From positions 154,187,890-154,251,889 of the forward strand of contig OX336397.1 in NCBI GenBank assembly GCA_946902985.2: a stretch of DNA of 64,000 nucleotides, in the 5' to 3' direction. Positions 1-11,589 of this stretch are shown piece by piece. A model generated the notes under the pieces. It searched no databases, was not told where the DNA came from, and saw only the letters and a program-made list of their open reading frames with translations. The stretch's first letter is position 1. Every line of letters starts with the position of its first letter. The DNA is from Meconema thalassinum (Eukaryota; Arthropoda; Insecta; Orthoptera; Tettigoniidae). A program made the position numbers and the translations under genes.

Positions 1-232
1 GACAAGTTTTTCTGCGGCTACTCCGGTTTTCCCTGTCACAAATTTCATTCCAGCAACGCACTCCACTTTTATTTCATTTCATCTATCATTCATTTAATCA
101 TTTCCCCAGGGGAGTGCGACAGGCTTCGGCAGCGGGTAGAGTTCATATCCTCGCCGCTAGATAGGGCTTCATTCATTTAATTCCCTGACTCAGCCGGTCT
201 ACTGGAAGCAGGCTGTGGATTTTCATTTCTAC
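1..232 (+). repeat. SINE fragment, family E (5' end missing)
   Basis: This stretch matches the copy at 40860-41090 over about 220 bases, including the shared words CTCCGGTTTTCCCTGTCAC, TTCATATCCTCGCCGCTAGA and GGAAGCAGGCTGTGGATTTT. The complete copy has a tRNA-like head; here the head lies outside the window. It is a dispersed repeat, not a gene. Confidence 0.7.
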
Positions 233-424
233 TGGTACAGTGGAAACATGAATATTGAAGTGTTTTGTAAAGAAAGTCATCTTTTTGTCTGAACTTTTGG
301 AATTTTCGTCTCAAACTTTGTAGTTAACCCGGACGTGGCGCCCGAACTACCGGAGCGAATGGCGTTAGTAGTATTGGCATTGTTAACATAATAGCAACAG
401 TAGTAATAATGGGCTGTTAAGCGA

Positions 425-690
425 CACAAGCGCTTATTTATGTATCGTATGGCTTTTAGTGCCGGGAGTGTCCGAGGGCATGTTCGGCTCGCCAGAGGCT
501 GTAGCTGCTGCATGCGGATACCCCTAGGGTGAGCTACAAGTTCCGTTCAATTTCAAGTAGTTCCAACTTTCGCTACCAGGCCGTGTTATTGATACCTAGT
601 GGTGAACGTTGGAACTTTGATAGAGCGTTCCAAGGAAATCTAACCTAGAAATTTAGCTTCATACAAGCTTAGTCTGTGGGAGGATCTTCA
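425..690 (-). repeat. SINE-A fragment (tail part)
   Basis: Read on the minus strand it matches the 3' two thirds of the SINE at 6603-7025, with shared words such as GTTCCAACGTTCACCA and GGCGAGCCGAACATG. The tRNA-like head is absent. It abuts the 3' end of the non-LTR element that follows. Confidence 0.7.
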
Positions 691-2745
691 ATCAATCAAT
701 ATTTATTGTCATTTAACCACTTATCGTTGTATTAGACTACGTAACATTGTTAAAAATACATTTTCAATTTGCAATAAATCACAAAGTTATGTATAATATA
801 TTACAAGTATTATTACCAGCTTACTGAATTCTATAAAATAAAATAAGAATAAAATAACAGGAATACAGTAAGAAGAAGTTGATCTTCTATAGTCCATCTG
901 GGCAGAGTGTAATTTTCTCTTCAAATTCGACCAAAGTGTAAATACTGCTGTTAATGAGCCATCGCTTAATGGAAGCTTTGAAAATGTTTATAGACTCCTG
1001 CTGTAGTTGTGTTGGTAGTTTGTTGAAGATTTTAATTCCATAGTACTTGTAGTGGTCTTGTGTTTTCTTTAACCTGACATGAGGTGTATCTAGCTGGTTT
1101 CTTATTCTTGTGGTGTGTGAATGCACATCCCTTCGATTTTTATATACACTTAGATTTTCTTTAATATACACTAAGCTATGGAATATGTATATTGATGTAA
1201 GAGTCATAATTCCAAGTTCTTGGAAGTGATTTCTGCAGGATTCTGTACTAGGCTTGCCTTGTAGACATCTTATTGCCTTCTTCTGTCATCTGAAAACATC
1301 TTGTGCCCCTGTTGAGCTTCCCCACAATATTATACCATAAGTTAAATGTGAATGGAAAAATGCATAGTATGCGAGAATAATCTGATTAGCACTAACTGAT
1401 TGTTTGAGTCTTCGCAATAAAAATAACACTCATGCTAATTTTGTACATAATTTTTGTGTGTGAATGTCCCAGTTTAATTTAGAGTCTAAATGGATTCCCA
1501 ACAACTTAACAGAGCTGCATTCATGACTACTTGAAGCCAATTTGACTAAGTGAAAATAGATTTCTTCTGTTTTGTTACTGTTTAGAAATAGTTTGTTTAC
1601 CTCTAGCCAAGAAGTTGATTCACCTAATAATTTGTTTCTTTTCTCTTCAAGGCAAGTTAGGTCTCTATCGCTTGTTATTACAGTGATGTCATCAGCATTT
1701 ATATTACTAACAATGTCGTTTATATAGACCAGGAGGAAAAAGGCTCCAATGACTGAACCTTGGGCTACACCTGTATTTACAATGAGCGGAGCAGATTTTT
1801 GGTTGTCTATTACAACTATTTGCCTTCTCTTGTGGAGATAGGAGGTAATTAATGATAATTCACAATCTTTGACTCCATAATAGTGAAGTTTTTGTATTAA
1901 TATATTATTATCCACAGAATCGAAAGCTTTACTTAGGTCTAAGAGTGTGACAGATGTAATAAGTTGAGATTCAAATTCAGCAATCACTTCATCAACAACA
2001 GCTTCAACAGCTTGAACCGTTGACTTACCAGTTCTGAAACCAAATTAGGTACTATTAAACAACTTGTGCTCCTCAAAGAATGCTGATAATTGTTCTTTCA
2101 TACACTGTTCTATTATTTTGGAAATAATTGGGACAATTGAGATTGGCCTATAGTTACTGGGGTCCATCATATCTCCTTTTTTATGGACTGGAATTGTGAT
2201 GGTGATTTTCAGACACTCTGGAAAAACTCCAGTAGTAAATATCCAGTTTATTAGATAAGTTAATGGTAATACTATGATGTATATTATTTGTTTTAGAATA
2301 AAATTCGACATTCCATAATAATCCTCACATTTTGAATTGTTTAGTTCTGAAACAATTTTTAGAACCTTCTCATATGTTATTTGTCTCCATCTGAAGGATG
2401 GTGTGGGATTTTCATCTACCTTATGGTTTTCCAATTTCTCCATAAACTTCGTATGATGATTTTCATATTCCAACTTTTGGCCATATTTTCAACAGAATTG
2501 ATAAAATATTCATTTAAAACATTTGGCGTTATTGGTGTAGAGTCCTTCCTTTTATTTTTACCCAGTTCCTTGTTTATGATTAACCAAGCAGCTTTACATT
2601 TATTCTTTGCATTATTAATGAAATCATCATTCGCTCTCTTTTTTGCTGCTTTAATTTTCCCCCGATATTTTTTTTTTATGTGATTATAGTTTTCTATATC
2701 CTGTGGGTCTCCTTTCTTTGCTTTAGTGTAATACATGATATTTAG
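690..2745 (-). pseudogene. Decayed non-LTR retrotransposon, reverse transcriptase part (Jockey/CR1-like)
   Basis: Several minus-strand frames together resemble the RT half of a non-LTR retrotransposon. The order, 5' to 3' on the minus strand, is a linker rich in Lys (2416-2736), RT fingers with PVHKKGD and SNYRPIS (2045-2473), RT palm with LDLSKAFDSV and GVAQGSVIG (1430-1987), and a C-terminal tail (887-1207). The catalytic box reads NADD where active elements usually have an aromatic residue followed by ADD, and the frames are separated by stops and shifts, so the copy is dead. The 3' end at about 690 carries an AATAAATATTGATTGATTG-type tail. Its upstream endonuclease lies at 4345-4975, separated by an inserted element (2788-4293). 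Confidence 0.8.
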
Positions 2746-2787
2746 CTTCCTAGTAAGTCAAGGTAAGGCGTATACCATTTGGTATTA

Positions 2788-4293
2788 TTAGCCTATTTTC
2801 AATTTTGAAAAAATAGGCTTATGAGATCACCTTTTGTCCGTGTGTGTGTGCGTGTGTGTGTGTGTGAGGTGTGTGTGTGTCCCCCCTAATAAAATCTAAA
2901 CGGCTGGAGCGATTTCAATGAAACTCAGTGAGTTCATAGCGTTATTCCCGGCAACCTCGACCGTGCCCTTCAAATTTTGTTACGTCTCACCAATCCAACA
3001 TGGCGGCTGTGCGAAATATTTCACTAGCATTCAATATCTCCGAAACTATTACCGATATCGCCCTGAAATTGTGCACGGTGATAAAGGGCACTACTAGAAG
3101 TTCACCTAAGAGACTTTCATAAACCTGGTGGCTACAAAACCAACATGGCGGCCAAGCGAATTTGAGACTTTTAAATAGGCTTTTCTCACGATTTAACTAT
3201 CCAAACGTAATGAAATTTGATACAGCAATTGTTTATACACATTGTAATGCACTGGAGTCTAATTTAGTTCAATTGTTTACATAACCTCAAAATGGCGGCT
3301 GTGCGAAATATTTCACTGACATTCTATATCTCCGAAACTATTACGGATATCACCCTGCAATTTTGTACGGTGATAAAGGGTACTGATACAAGTTTACCTA
3401 TGTATATTTCATAAACCTGTAAAGTACAAAACGAACATGGCGACCGAGCGAATTTGAAATATTTTAATAGAATTTTCTCGTGATTTATCTCTCTGAGCGC
3501 AGTGAAATGTGGTACAGTAAATAATTTTGCAGATTGTAATGCACTGCCATCTAATTTAATTCAATTGTTTACATAACCTCAAGATGGCGGCTGTGCGAAA
3601 TTTTAAAATTAAGTTTTTATTTCTTGTGTCGTAATCATGCGATCGAAGTGAAAGTTTGAATAATGAACCTAGGCAATAATTGTCCTTGAATGGTACATAA
3701 CTCTATGGCCTATACATATAACAATCCTAAATGGTGAGCTTCCGAAATATTTAGACGGTTCTCAATATCTATGAATCTTTTACAGCAACCAAACTGAAAT
3801 TTTTTATGTTCATAGAGACTATGAACATATGTTCACCTATAGGACTTTCAGTAACCTGGTGAGCACAAATCCAACATGGCGGCGACGCGAAATATACATA
3901 TTTAAATGGACGTTTCTCGCGAATTAACTATCCGAGTGCCGTGAAACATTGCACATTAAACGCTTATACAAATATTGATCCACTGGCATCTAATTTATTT
4001 CACTTGTTTGCATAATCACAAGATGGCTGCTGTACGTAATTTTAAAATCTCGTTTTTACTTCTTGTGTTCTAATCATACGATTGAAGTTTGAATACCACA
4101 CGTACACAATAATCTTAATGTAAAAGTACAAAAATGAAAATCCAACCTGGCGTCCATCTGAAATATTTAGACGGTTCTCAATATCTACGAATCTGTTACA
4201 GCAATTTTACTGAAATTTTGTATGTTGATAGAGGCAATTAACATGAGCATGATATATGAAAATAGGCTGTATAGTTCTTCACGGAACTACTTG
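2788..4293. mobile_element. Hairpin-ended non-autonomous element, copy 1 (Helentron/HINE-like or foldback; class uncertain)
   Basis: One end is a stem-loop in which AGCCTATTTTCA pairs with TGAAAAAATAGGCT. It is followed by GAGATCACC, a TG microsatellite and a C-run. The other end is the small inverted repeat AGTTC-TTCACG-GAACT followed by ACTTG. The interior holds degenerate direct repeats with the words ATGGCGGCTGTGCGAAATAT and TATCTCCGAAACTATTAC. The same architecture is found at 34975-40012 and, at one end, at 11590-13910. No coding capacity was seen. It sits inside a non-LTR retrotransposon, separating its RT from its endonuclease. End hairpin plus microsatellite plus internal tandem repeats is the layout of DINE-1/HINE elements, but the class call is inference. 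Confidence 0.6.
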
Positions 4294-4344
4294 TTTTTAC
4301 TTTGTTTTTGATCTGGAGTGTTAATTATTTTTTTCTTAATTGGG

Positions 4345-4975
4345 CAGCATTTATTTAAGGAAGTATGTATATATTCATAAACTTATCAGCTGCTTCATAA
4401 ACATTGTTATAGCTCACAATTATGTTTTCCAAATTCCTGCTGGTCAACTCGTGCCTTAATCTGAGAAAGTTATTGTCGCTCATCATCCTAATATACTTGA
4501 CTTGCCTATTTTCTGGGAAGTGTCCTGTATCAATTTGAAATGTTAGCCAGAGGCCACTATGGTCAGACAAGAGAGGTTTTGTAACACCAAAATTATAACC
4601 ATTTGTTGGCACATTAGTAATAATGTTATCTAAACAAGACTTCTTTCTAGTTGGTTGGTTATTGATCAGATAAAAATCAAAAGATTTTAAAATGTTACAG
4701 AACTGTTTCTTTGCCAGTGATTCAATTAATACATTTATGTTAATATCCCCTAAACAATATATTTTATACTTTTGGAATTTTGCTAAGTAACAAGCAAACC
4801 TTTCCCATATGTTTATGAAGGCCTGGACATCCGAATCAGGTGTACGGTATATGGAAATAATAATAAATTTAGCTCTTGTAAACTTTACCCCAGCTACTTC
4901 AAAGAGCTGTTCTATACAGAAATCATTTAAATCCATTATTATACTGTCCATGTTTGTAGTTACTTTCTTGAATAT
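4345..4975 (-). pseudogene. Non-LTR retrotransposon endonuclease (EEP/APE-like) fragment
   Basis: The frame resembles the C-terminal half of an apurinic-like endonuclease that nicks the target for retrotransposition. Visible motifs are SIYRTPDS, CLGDININ (the GDxN box) and LLSDHSGL (the SDH box). It has the same strand and likely same copy as the RT remnant at 690-2745. The N-terminal part is cut off by a SINE fragment at about 4976, and the computed frame runs by chance into that SINE. Confidence 0.75.
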
Positions 4976-5140
4976 AGCAACATGCCATAAATCTATGACA
5001 TGGGACCGCCGGCTTTGCTTCCCCTCTGAAGGAAGGCTCTTTAAAAAAACGACGACTTCGGATGGGTTTGAACCCGCTATCTTGGGCACAGCAGTTCAGC
5101 AAGCTACCAACTACGCCACCGAAGTCGCACTGCAATGGCA
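4976..5140 (-). repeat. SINE-A head fragment
   Basis: On the minus strand it begins with a tRNA-like head: A-box region GGTGGCGTAGTTGG and B-box region GGGTTCAAACCC. It continues into the family-specific AAAGCCGGCGGTCCCATG. It inserted into, or next to, the endonuclease of the neighbouring non-LTR element. Confidence 0.7.
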
Positions 5141-5489
5141 AACTACCTCACTCCACAAGTAGCCTAGTACGCCTCATTGTAATGCTGGCTTGGATTTCTA
5201 CCTGCATCCAAGGATCCAAGCACATTCAGTACTGCCAATGTGACAAATGGAACACAAACCTACCTATTTCTACAGTCTATTAGCAGAGCCAAGGAGAAGA
5301 GTAGTGACATGGCTGCTAACACGCCTACAATCACTGCTGCCAACACTACCATGGAGTTACTGGCCTCTTCTAGTATGGGTTCCTCCGTCGACAGCCATTC
5401 TGCATCATCTGCACAGCAAGAATACAACATTAAAATCATTAATCAATGATTAAGAATTGAATATAGTGAATTATTTCAAATTACGATTC
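5141..5489. other. Unassigned interval
   Basis: Short open frames exist in two phases (5240-5453) but neither resembles a family I know, and they overlap each other. I see no repeat boundary here. Confidence 0.4.
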
Positions 5490-6150
5490 AGGTTACATGA
5501 AGGAGCTTCAGGATACTCATAAGATCAAAAAGAGCTGCAGCAGTAAAAGCCATCAATGACATAAGATACATTAATTTAATATCGCTTGAAACAGCGATGG
5601 AACTTTTCACAACGAAAGTACTGACCTATGGATAGGAGGTGACATGGGAATTTATCAGCTACAAACAACTAGAAGATATAGTAAAAGTAAAAGACAGATT
5701 TCTCAAGAGAGCGTTAGGAGTATCGACGGCTACTAGCGAAAGAAATTTTCCTAATAGAAGAGCTGAGAATGCGTTTATTGCCGTGTACTGAAGGATACTG
5801 GAAATTGCTCCAAGTGCGAGAGAATAAAAGACAAGAGATAAGGATGGACTTCTACACGACACAGGCAATACAAGACAGAACGTGGGCGATAGCACTATAT
5901 GAGATGAGACATGCGGTAACCAGGCTAGCCGTACCACAAGGTCTGCTCCCGGAAAATGTCCCATGACCCGGATGACAGTTGTGTATGTGAACTCTGCAAG
6001 GGCATATGTGGAATTTATCACATTTCTACTTGCCCAAACAGGATTAAATCCATAAATTAGTACAGCAAAGAAACAAATTAGATTATATTTTGTAAATATA
6101 CTTGTAGTAATATGGCCACTTGGCTGCAATAAAGATTATTTATTTAAAAT
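5490..6150 (+). pseudogene. 3' end of a non-LTR retrotransposon (C-terminal cysteine motif)
   Basis: A broken plus-strand frame encodes segments such as KDRFLKRALGVST and then a cysteine/histidine cluster, CELCKGICG followed by H and C, around 5985-6035. This is typical of the C-terminus of several LINE clades. Stops occur at about 5632 and 5789. The unit ends with AATAAAGATTATTTATTT at 6129-6146, which looks like the poly(A) signal and A/T tail. Confidence 0.55.
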
Positions 6151-6602
6151 CATTCAACACCACAGAACTCGACGCTACTCTACGCGCGAATCATGACTTG
6201 ACTTGATGACCTTACAAATTAGCCAAAATACGTTTTGTAATAATTCTCGAAATGATGTAATAGATTATTTCTATAACCCACCCGCCAAACTTTTTTATAA
6301 CACGACTTATATAGTGACATTTCAGTTGTGTCGGCCATTGTGGGCGTGATTTATATTGCCAACCTCACGCATACGGTAAGTGTGGTGTTTGTTTTATGCT
6401 GCGCTCACTTTGTTGTGTTTCTATATTAGGAGCGTGTTTTCAGAACTGAATATCTCCAAAATGTTGGTTGATTCGGTAAAATTTGCCTCAGCTGCATTGG
6501 ATGGTAAAATATTTTTTGATGAAATGCTAATATTTCCCATTAATAAGGCTGTGAGAAAACATGTTTTTCGTTCAAAACTGAATATATCCATCACTTATAA
6601 TA
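6151..6602. other. Unassigned interval
   Basis: No recognisable coding or repeat family. The 80-codon frame at 6380-6622 ends inside the following SINE and has no recognisable domain. Confidence 0.4.
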
Positions 6603-7025
6603 TAGCGGCTTCGGTGGCGTAGTTGGTAGCATTCTGAACTGCTGTGCCCAAGATAGCGGGTCCAAACTCGGCTGAAGTCGTCGGATATTTTACGAGCGTT
6701 AAAAATCCTTCAGTATGCCTTCCTTCGGAGGGGGAAATAATGCCAACGGTCCCATGTCATAGATTTATGGCAAGTAAAAGATCCTTCCACAGACTAAACC
6801 TGTGTGAAGCCAAATTGTTAGGTCAGATTTCGTCGGAACGCTCTATCAAAGTTCCAACATTCTCCTCTAGGTATCATTGATATCTGGTAGCGAAAGTTGG
6901 AACTACTTGAAATTGAACGGAACTTGTAGCTCACACTAAGGGTGTCCGCTGGAAGCAGCTACAGACTCAGGCGAGCCGAACATGTCCTCTGACACTCCCG
7001 GGTCTAAAAGCCATACGATAAATAA
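6603..7025 (+). repeat. SINE-A, near full length
   Basis: The 5' end is tRNA-like (GGCTTCGGTGGCGTAGTTGG, then a degenerate B box GCGGGTCCAAACTC). The body contains TCCCATGTCATAGATTTATG and GGCGAGCCGAACATG. The 3' tail is CCATACGATAAATAA, which is also found at the 3' end of the LINE fragment at 55374-56235. This is the reference copy for family A in the window. Confidence 0.85.
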
Positions 7026-7330
7026 TTAAATAACTTATAATATATTGAACTAAATGTTTTTATTGAGGCATTTAATTTCGAATTGTACCTATTAATATTA
7101 TGTTCTAAATAAATATCACGAATTAGGATAAATATTTGAGATTATGTGAAATATCCTGCTTCCCATACCTAAATACAACAATCTATTTTTTATTATACTT
7201 TTTTTAACTACATGTTATATCCATTCATTTTTATCAATCTTTTATCAATAACTGTTTATGTACCGGTACTATATATGTTTTGGTGCACTCTTGGAGATAG
7301 TATGTTGCTCTTTCTAGCTATCATTTAAAC

Positions 7331-7607
7331 CAGGCTGTTCCAAATCCACGAGTTAGAGTATGCGTACACGCGAGTACTCAGCAGTAATGCTCGGAGCACG
7401 GTTGGAGCGGGAGTGGGGGTGAGAGCCAATACGTCACTGGGCGAAGGTCATAACACAAGTCCATGGGCTTCTTGCCAGTGTTGATGTATCCACCGCGCAG
7501 TGACGGCAGCCCCCACAGCAGAGCGGTATGGCATGTTGCAGGTTTACTCACGAAAGGCGGTGAGTACTCATCTGCTCCCAAGCGAGCAACTCGGTTGGAA
7601 CAGCCTG
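7331..7607. mobile_element. hAT-type MITE with perfect 8-bp target duplication
   Basis: Terminal inverted repeats CAGGCTGTTCCAA (left) and TTGGAACAGCCTG (right) bound a 277-bp unit. The flanks are ATTTAAAC at 7323-7330 and again at 7608-7615, a perfect 8-bp duplication as expected for hAT transposition. The interior holds no convincing coding sequence. Confidence 0.85.
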
Positions 7608-7615
7608 ATTTAAAC

Positions 7616-7994
7616 TATGTATTACCCCTTTTTGGTAATCCTGTCTGAAGATATATGTTCTTCCTCTCCGCTGTAAAATGTATGATTGTGGGGATATTCA
7701 GTTTTGAAAACAAGCTCCTGATACTGAGAAGGCTTTACGTAAAAAATCAATGGCGTCGAAAATGCGGGAGATTTGAACGTGTGCTGTAGTGGTTTCTTGA
7801 GGGTATTGGCAAGAAGGTACGTTTCCGGACCCAATCTTGGTGCCCACTACAAGGCCTCAAAGTCTGTAATGGGAATTTAGAAATACCCTGTATTTATATC
7901 TCTACATAGTATATAACCAAGTTCCCGATTCTTGGATATTCAGGGTAATCTCGAGAACCACTGGATGGATTTTGATGCGGATTTCACCATTCTG
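7616..7994. other. Unassigned, contains part of a decayed repeat shared with 14600-14700
   Basis: From about 7890 the sequence (ATCTCTACATAGTATATAAC, GATGGATTTTGATGCGG) is the reverse complement of a stretch near 14605-14705. This marks a dispersed but unclassified repeat. Nothing recognised in 7616-7889. Confidence 0.45.
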
Positions 7995-8599
7995 CAGGGG
8001 CGTATATATGGGGGGTGCTGAGGGGGCTCCAGCCCCCCCCCCCTGAAAAAATACAATAACAATTAAGAAAGTGTTGCTTTGGTAAGAGCATACTTAATTG
8101 TAAATTTGGTTGTACCCTAATCTTAACTTATTGGCCAAGTTAAAAACAATATTAAGATTGAAATTATACTAGGCCTAGCTCGTGGTGTAGTTGATAGCAT
8201 TCTTGGCTGCCGCCCCGGAGGCCCGAATTCGGTTCCCGGGTCTGCCAAGAAATGTTAATTCTAGTCTGCGGGCTGGAACGGGGTAGACTCAGCCTTGTGA
8301 GCAAAAACTGTGAATTCCATTGTCATTCAGACTCCATAGATCATAATAGAAAACTCATTAAGTATAAAATGTTATTTGTGTGTTGCTTTATTTTACAACT
8401 TTGTTTTTATTGCCAGTAATAATAATTGTAGGCTCTGTACACTTTGAATCTTATCTAAAATAATTACACAAGGTTATATGCTCTAAGATATCGGTTGATA
8501 TTTCTGGGTATTTTGCGCTGACAATCCCTTGAGAATACTCACAATTTTCCAGGATAGTCAGACCCCCTCCCCCGAAAAAAAATTGTATATACGCCCCTG
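7995..8599 (+). mobile_element. hAT-type MITE with perfect 8-bp target duplication and nested SINE
   Basis: The unit starts CAGGGGCGTATATA and ends TATATACGCCCCTG. The sequence CCATTCTG flanks it on both sides (7987-7994 and 8600-8607). A truncated relative in reverse orientation lies at 48160-48785. A tRNA-like SINE is nested inside at about 8165-8345. No transposase frame is present. Confidence 0.85.
8165..8345 (+). repeat. SINE-C fragment with tRNA-like head
   Basis: The head TCGTGGTGTAGTTGATAGC (A box) and ATTCGGTTCCCGGGTCTGCC (B box) resembles the minus-strand copies at 40379-40460 and 48540-48670. It is nested in the hAT MITE at 7995-8599, so it is the younger insertion, unless it was carried along as internal sequence, since the related copy at 48160-48785 also contains one. 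Confidence 0.65.
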
Positions 8600-8639
8600 C
8601 CATTCTGTAAAGGAATTATCGAGGTAAAATATCTTAACT

Positions 8640-8944
8640 TGACGATCGAAACTGGTCATTCAAGAGAATTTGAGGAGATAAAAGCTAGGTTAGAAATGAA
8701 GACGCTAGATGAGGCTGTTCGTATGAGTCGACTCAGATGGTGGGGTCATGTGAGGAGAATGGGGGAGGAGAGGTTAATGAGTTTGGCTGTAGAGGGTAAG
8801 TAGAGCAGAGGTAGACTTAGGAGGCGATGGTTGGATCCAGTGTTTAACAATTTCAAAGTGAGAGGTGTAGATGCAGAGGAGGCCACAGTGCTAACTGCTA
8901 ATAGGGGATCATGGAGGCAACTTGTTCGCAAATTAAAATGTCAG
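8640..8944 (+). pseudogene. LINE 3'-terminal fragment (C-terminal RT tail)
   Basis: The conceptual product contains MSRLRWWGHVRRM and GRLRRRWLDPVF, a signature of the C-terminus of many insect endonuclease-RT elements, followed by RGSWRQLV. An in-frame stop lies at about 8801. A relative on the minus strand is at 54945-55167. Confidence 0.65.
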
Positions 8945-9229
8945 TCAGCCTCGCCTGTCCTCTATGCAGATGATTTTGCTTTAGTCACACAGGCCAGAGA
9001 TTTTGAGGCAGTAGAAAACCAGTTGACTGTTGCTCTGAAGGACCTCTCTGAGTACTATAGAGTCAATAATTTGAGACCGAACCCTGCTAAAACTCAAATT
9101 TGTGCTTTCCACCCACGCAATCGAGAATCCTATAGAAAGCTTACAGTGTTATGGGAAGGTAAAGAGCTTGAACATTGTTTCTACCCCAAATATCTGGGTG
9201 TTACCTTAGATTGAACGTTGACCTTCAGT
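8945..9229 (+). pseudogene. LINE reverse transcriptase fragment, 5' half (continues at 30702)
   Basis: It encodes an RT palm with the catalytic box LYADDFALVT and downstream NLRPNPAKTQICAFH and YLGVTLD. A TGA follows YLGVTLD. The frame is cut at 9229 by an insertion with hAT-like ends. It resumes in the same phase at 30702 with a continuation typical of this LINE group, so both pieces are one disrupted copy. The clade resembles Jockey-like elements; not certain. Confidence 0.8.
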
Positions 9230-9354
9230 CAGTGGCGTAGCCAAGGGGGTTTAGGGGGGGGGGGTGTAGAAACCCCCCCCCCCCCCCATTGGAAAGTCGG
9301 CAGGTTGTGATTTGTGTCTGTGGTGATGTACTGTTGTAGCCTTTCGGCCCGGGT

Positions 9355-9842
9355 CCCCATTTTTTGGCTACACACGTCTTCAAGACAACGTATAACCACA
9401 GTCGACCTACAGATCGCGAAGCTTGGCTCATATTTTTCTACCACGAGACAATAATGCTCTCATGCAGCCAGCAAGAATGTGCCAACTGCGCTATGTTGGT
9501 GTATGTTATTGTTGCTGGATGTACTGTATGTGAGCATTGTGTAAAGGTTACATCTTTAATTAAACATGTGCTTTAAAAGAGGAGATGTGCAGTTTTGGCC
9601 CGGTTCCCCATTGGTGGCTACACACGTCTTCATGACAACGTATACCCACAGTCGACCTACAGATCGCGAAGCTTGGCTTATATTTTTCTACCACGAGACA
9701 ATAATGCTCACATGCAGCCAGCAAGAATGTGCCGACTCCGCTATGTTGGTGTATGTTATTGTTGCTGAATTTACTGTTTGTGAGCATTGTGTAAAGGTTA
9801 TCTTTAATTTAACATGTGCTTTACAAGAGGAGATGTGCAATT
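9355..9842. repeat. Two tandem copies of an approximately 245-bp unit
   Basis: The segments 9355-9594 and 9600-9842 are near-identical, sharing GGCTACACACGTCTTCA, CAGTCGACCTACAGATCG and TTTTTCTACCACGAGACAA. They lie just inside the left hAT-like end. Open frames across them (9566-9943) have no recognised domain. I treat them as internal duplication of the transposon. Confidence 0.7.
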
Positions 9843-10265
9843 CAATAAACAGATCTAATATTAGAAGCAATATTTCAGTGTTGCTAAGTAACCTGTATGA
9901 TCGCTTTTCAGTCGGTCAACACGAGTGTACGGTACCCAATTAGATTTGGTGGGCAGTGACAATTTATCTCCTAATGCCTGAAATAAAAATACATGAATCG
10001 TTTATACACTTAATAAAACACTTCTCACATAAAGGGGGGCGGGTTGTAAGAGAAGCGTTTTATTAAATGTTTAAATAGTTATTGCATTATGAATTACACA
10101 GGGAAATTAATAGTTAATCCTCGCCCAATCTAATTGGTTGTATTCGTGTTGACCGACTGGGAAGTCGGACTTTTCAAATGGCAAGATGACACTTGAGTTT
10201 CCAAAGGACCCTTAAAGGTAAGATTTGATCTATGGATTTTAGGCTAGTATTATCAAACTTTTCAA
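9843..10265. other. Unassigned interval inside the hAT-bounded block
   Basis: The words CCAATTAGATTTGGTGGGC and the inverse CCAATCTAATTGG (about 9938-9955 and 10125-10140), with GGTCAACACGAGTGTAC and CGTGTTGACCGACTGGG nearby, form an inverted repeat of roughly 40 bp arms around 180 bp. It may be a small foldback insertion. Nothing else recognised. Confidence 0.4.
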
Positions 10266-10480
10266 GGGGAGCGTGATGGTGCAGTAGCCTAGCTGCTCGT
10301 CTATCACCCGGCCGGCTGAAATTCCAATCCCGGTGACAGTGGGGTGAAATTTTCACCTGAAAAATTACGTGGCGTCAGGAAGGACATCCGGCCTTAAATC
10401 ACCGGCCAAAACCAAAATGAGCCTGATTGCCCCAATTAATTGGGATGCGCAGTAGAAAGTATTATAAATCTTTTCAATCA
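10266..10480 (+). repeat. SINE with tRNA-like head (family F)
   Basis: It begins GGGAGCGTGATGGTGCAGTA (A box) and has a B-box-like AAATTCCAATCCCGGTG. It continues with GGAAGGACATCCGGCC, a phrase typical of tRNA-derived insect SINEs. A related head is on the minus strand at 51640-51890. Confidence 0.65.
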
Positions 10481-10539
10481 AACAATGGAACTAGGTCTTT
10501 AACTGGTTATAAATCAATAATAATGCTATCGGTTTTAGG

Positions 10540-10745
10540 TCCCTTTTAAATACTGTGGCTTTTAGAGACACCGGGGTGCCGGAATTTTGCCCTGACGGGG
10601 ATCTATAACGTGCCAGTAAATTTACAGACACAGTTCCCTCGGAATTATGCACCCTTAAATGTCAGCTGACTGCGTCAGGATTAGATCCTGCAACCTTGGG
10701 CACAGCAGGCGAGAACGTTACCGCTGAGCCACGGAGCCAGTCGGT
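10540..10745 (-). repeat. SINE with tRNA-like head, minus strand
   Basis: Read on the minus strand it starts GGCTCCGTGGCTCAGCGGTA (A box) and has a degenerate B box around AGGATCTAATCC. It differs from families A and B in its body. Confidence 0.55.
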
Positions 10746-10784
10746 TATAAATCAGAAGCATGTCTCGGTAGGATATCTATGCAT

Positions 10785-11100
10785 GGCTTTGGTGGCGTGG
10801 TCGGTAGCATGCTGAACTGCTATGCCCAAGTTCGCGGGTTCACACCCAGTCGAAGTCGTCGGGCCCATGTCATAGATTTATGGCTCGTAAAAGAACTTAC
10901 AACTACAATTGGTAGTGTGTAGCCAACATTTGTAGGCTATTGGGTTAGACACGCTCTATCAAGTTCAAACGTACGCCGTTGGATTTCAGTGACAGTGGCG
11001 TCTGGTAGCTTAAGTTGGAACTACTTGACATTGAAATTGGGGAACCTACGGGCGTTCATGTGAAATGCCCTGCTATTGCCATTGGCTGCAAATCAAATAT
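10785..11100 (+). repeat. SINE-A, degenerate copy
   Basis: The head GGCTTTGGTGGCGTGGTCGG and GCGGGTTCACACCCAG match family A. The body is shortened and diverged. Confidence 0.6.
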
Positions 11101-11589
11101 AAATATCGATGCATTTTGAAAATTAAGACATACGGTAGGCTAAATAACGTAAAAGATGTCATCTCAAACGCGTGCCGACATTTTAATTTTCAGATGTAGA
11201 AAATAGTTCTTTAATAGTCAGACAGCTGATTTAATGAATAAAGATTTTGTACAATAATATAAACTTATTCTCGAATCCTTTGAAAGCAAGCCAATTTATG
11301 TCGTCAGGGTAATGCTCACAAACTGTTTGTTAAATATCTTATGAAATACCTGGTCTCCCACATGGCTGCTGTGAAGGTACGGTACACAATTGTTATTGCC
11401 GATATTTTGTAAAATTGGCATTGTATTAGTTTGTCAAATTCAGGAATGAAAGGATTCAAACCCACAGAAAAAACAAGATGTTCAGTAAAGAACATATAGC
11501 CTACTTTCTCCGAAATGCATGGGTATTGTTATAACTCTTGGTCCTTTTTAAGGAGTATAATTGAATGTTGGTTGTAGTAGCTGGTTGAA
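11101..11589. other. Unassigned interval
   Basis: AT-rich sequence without recognised coding or repeat signature. Confidence 0.4.
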
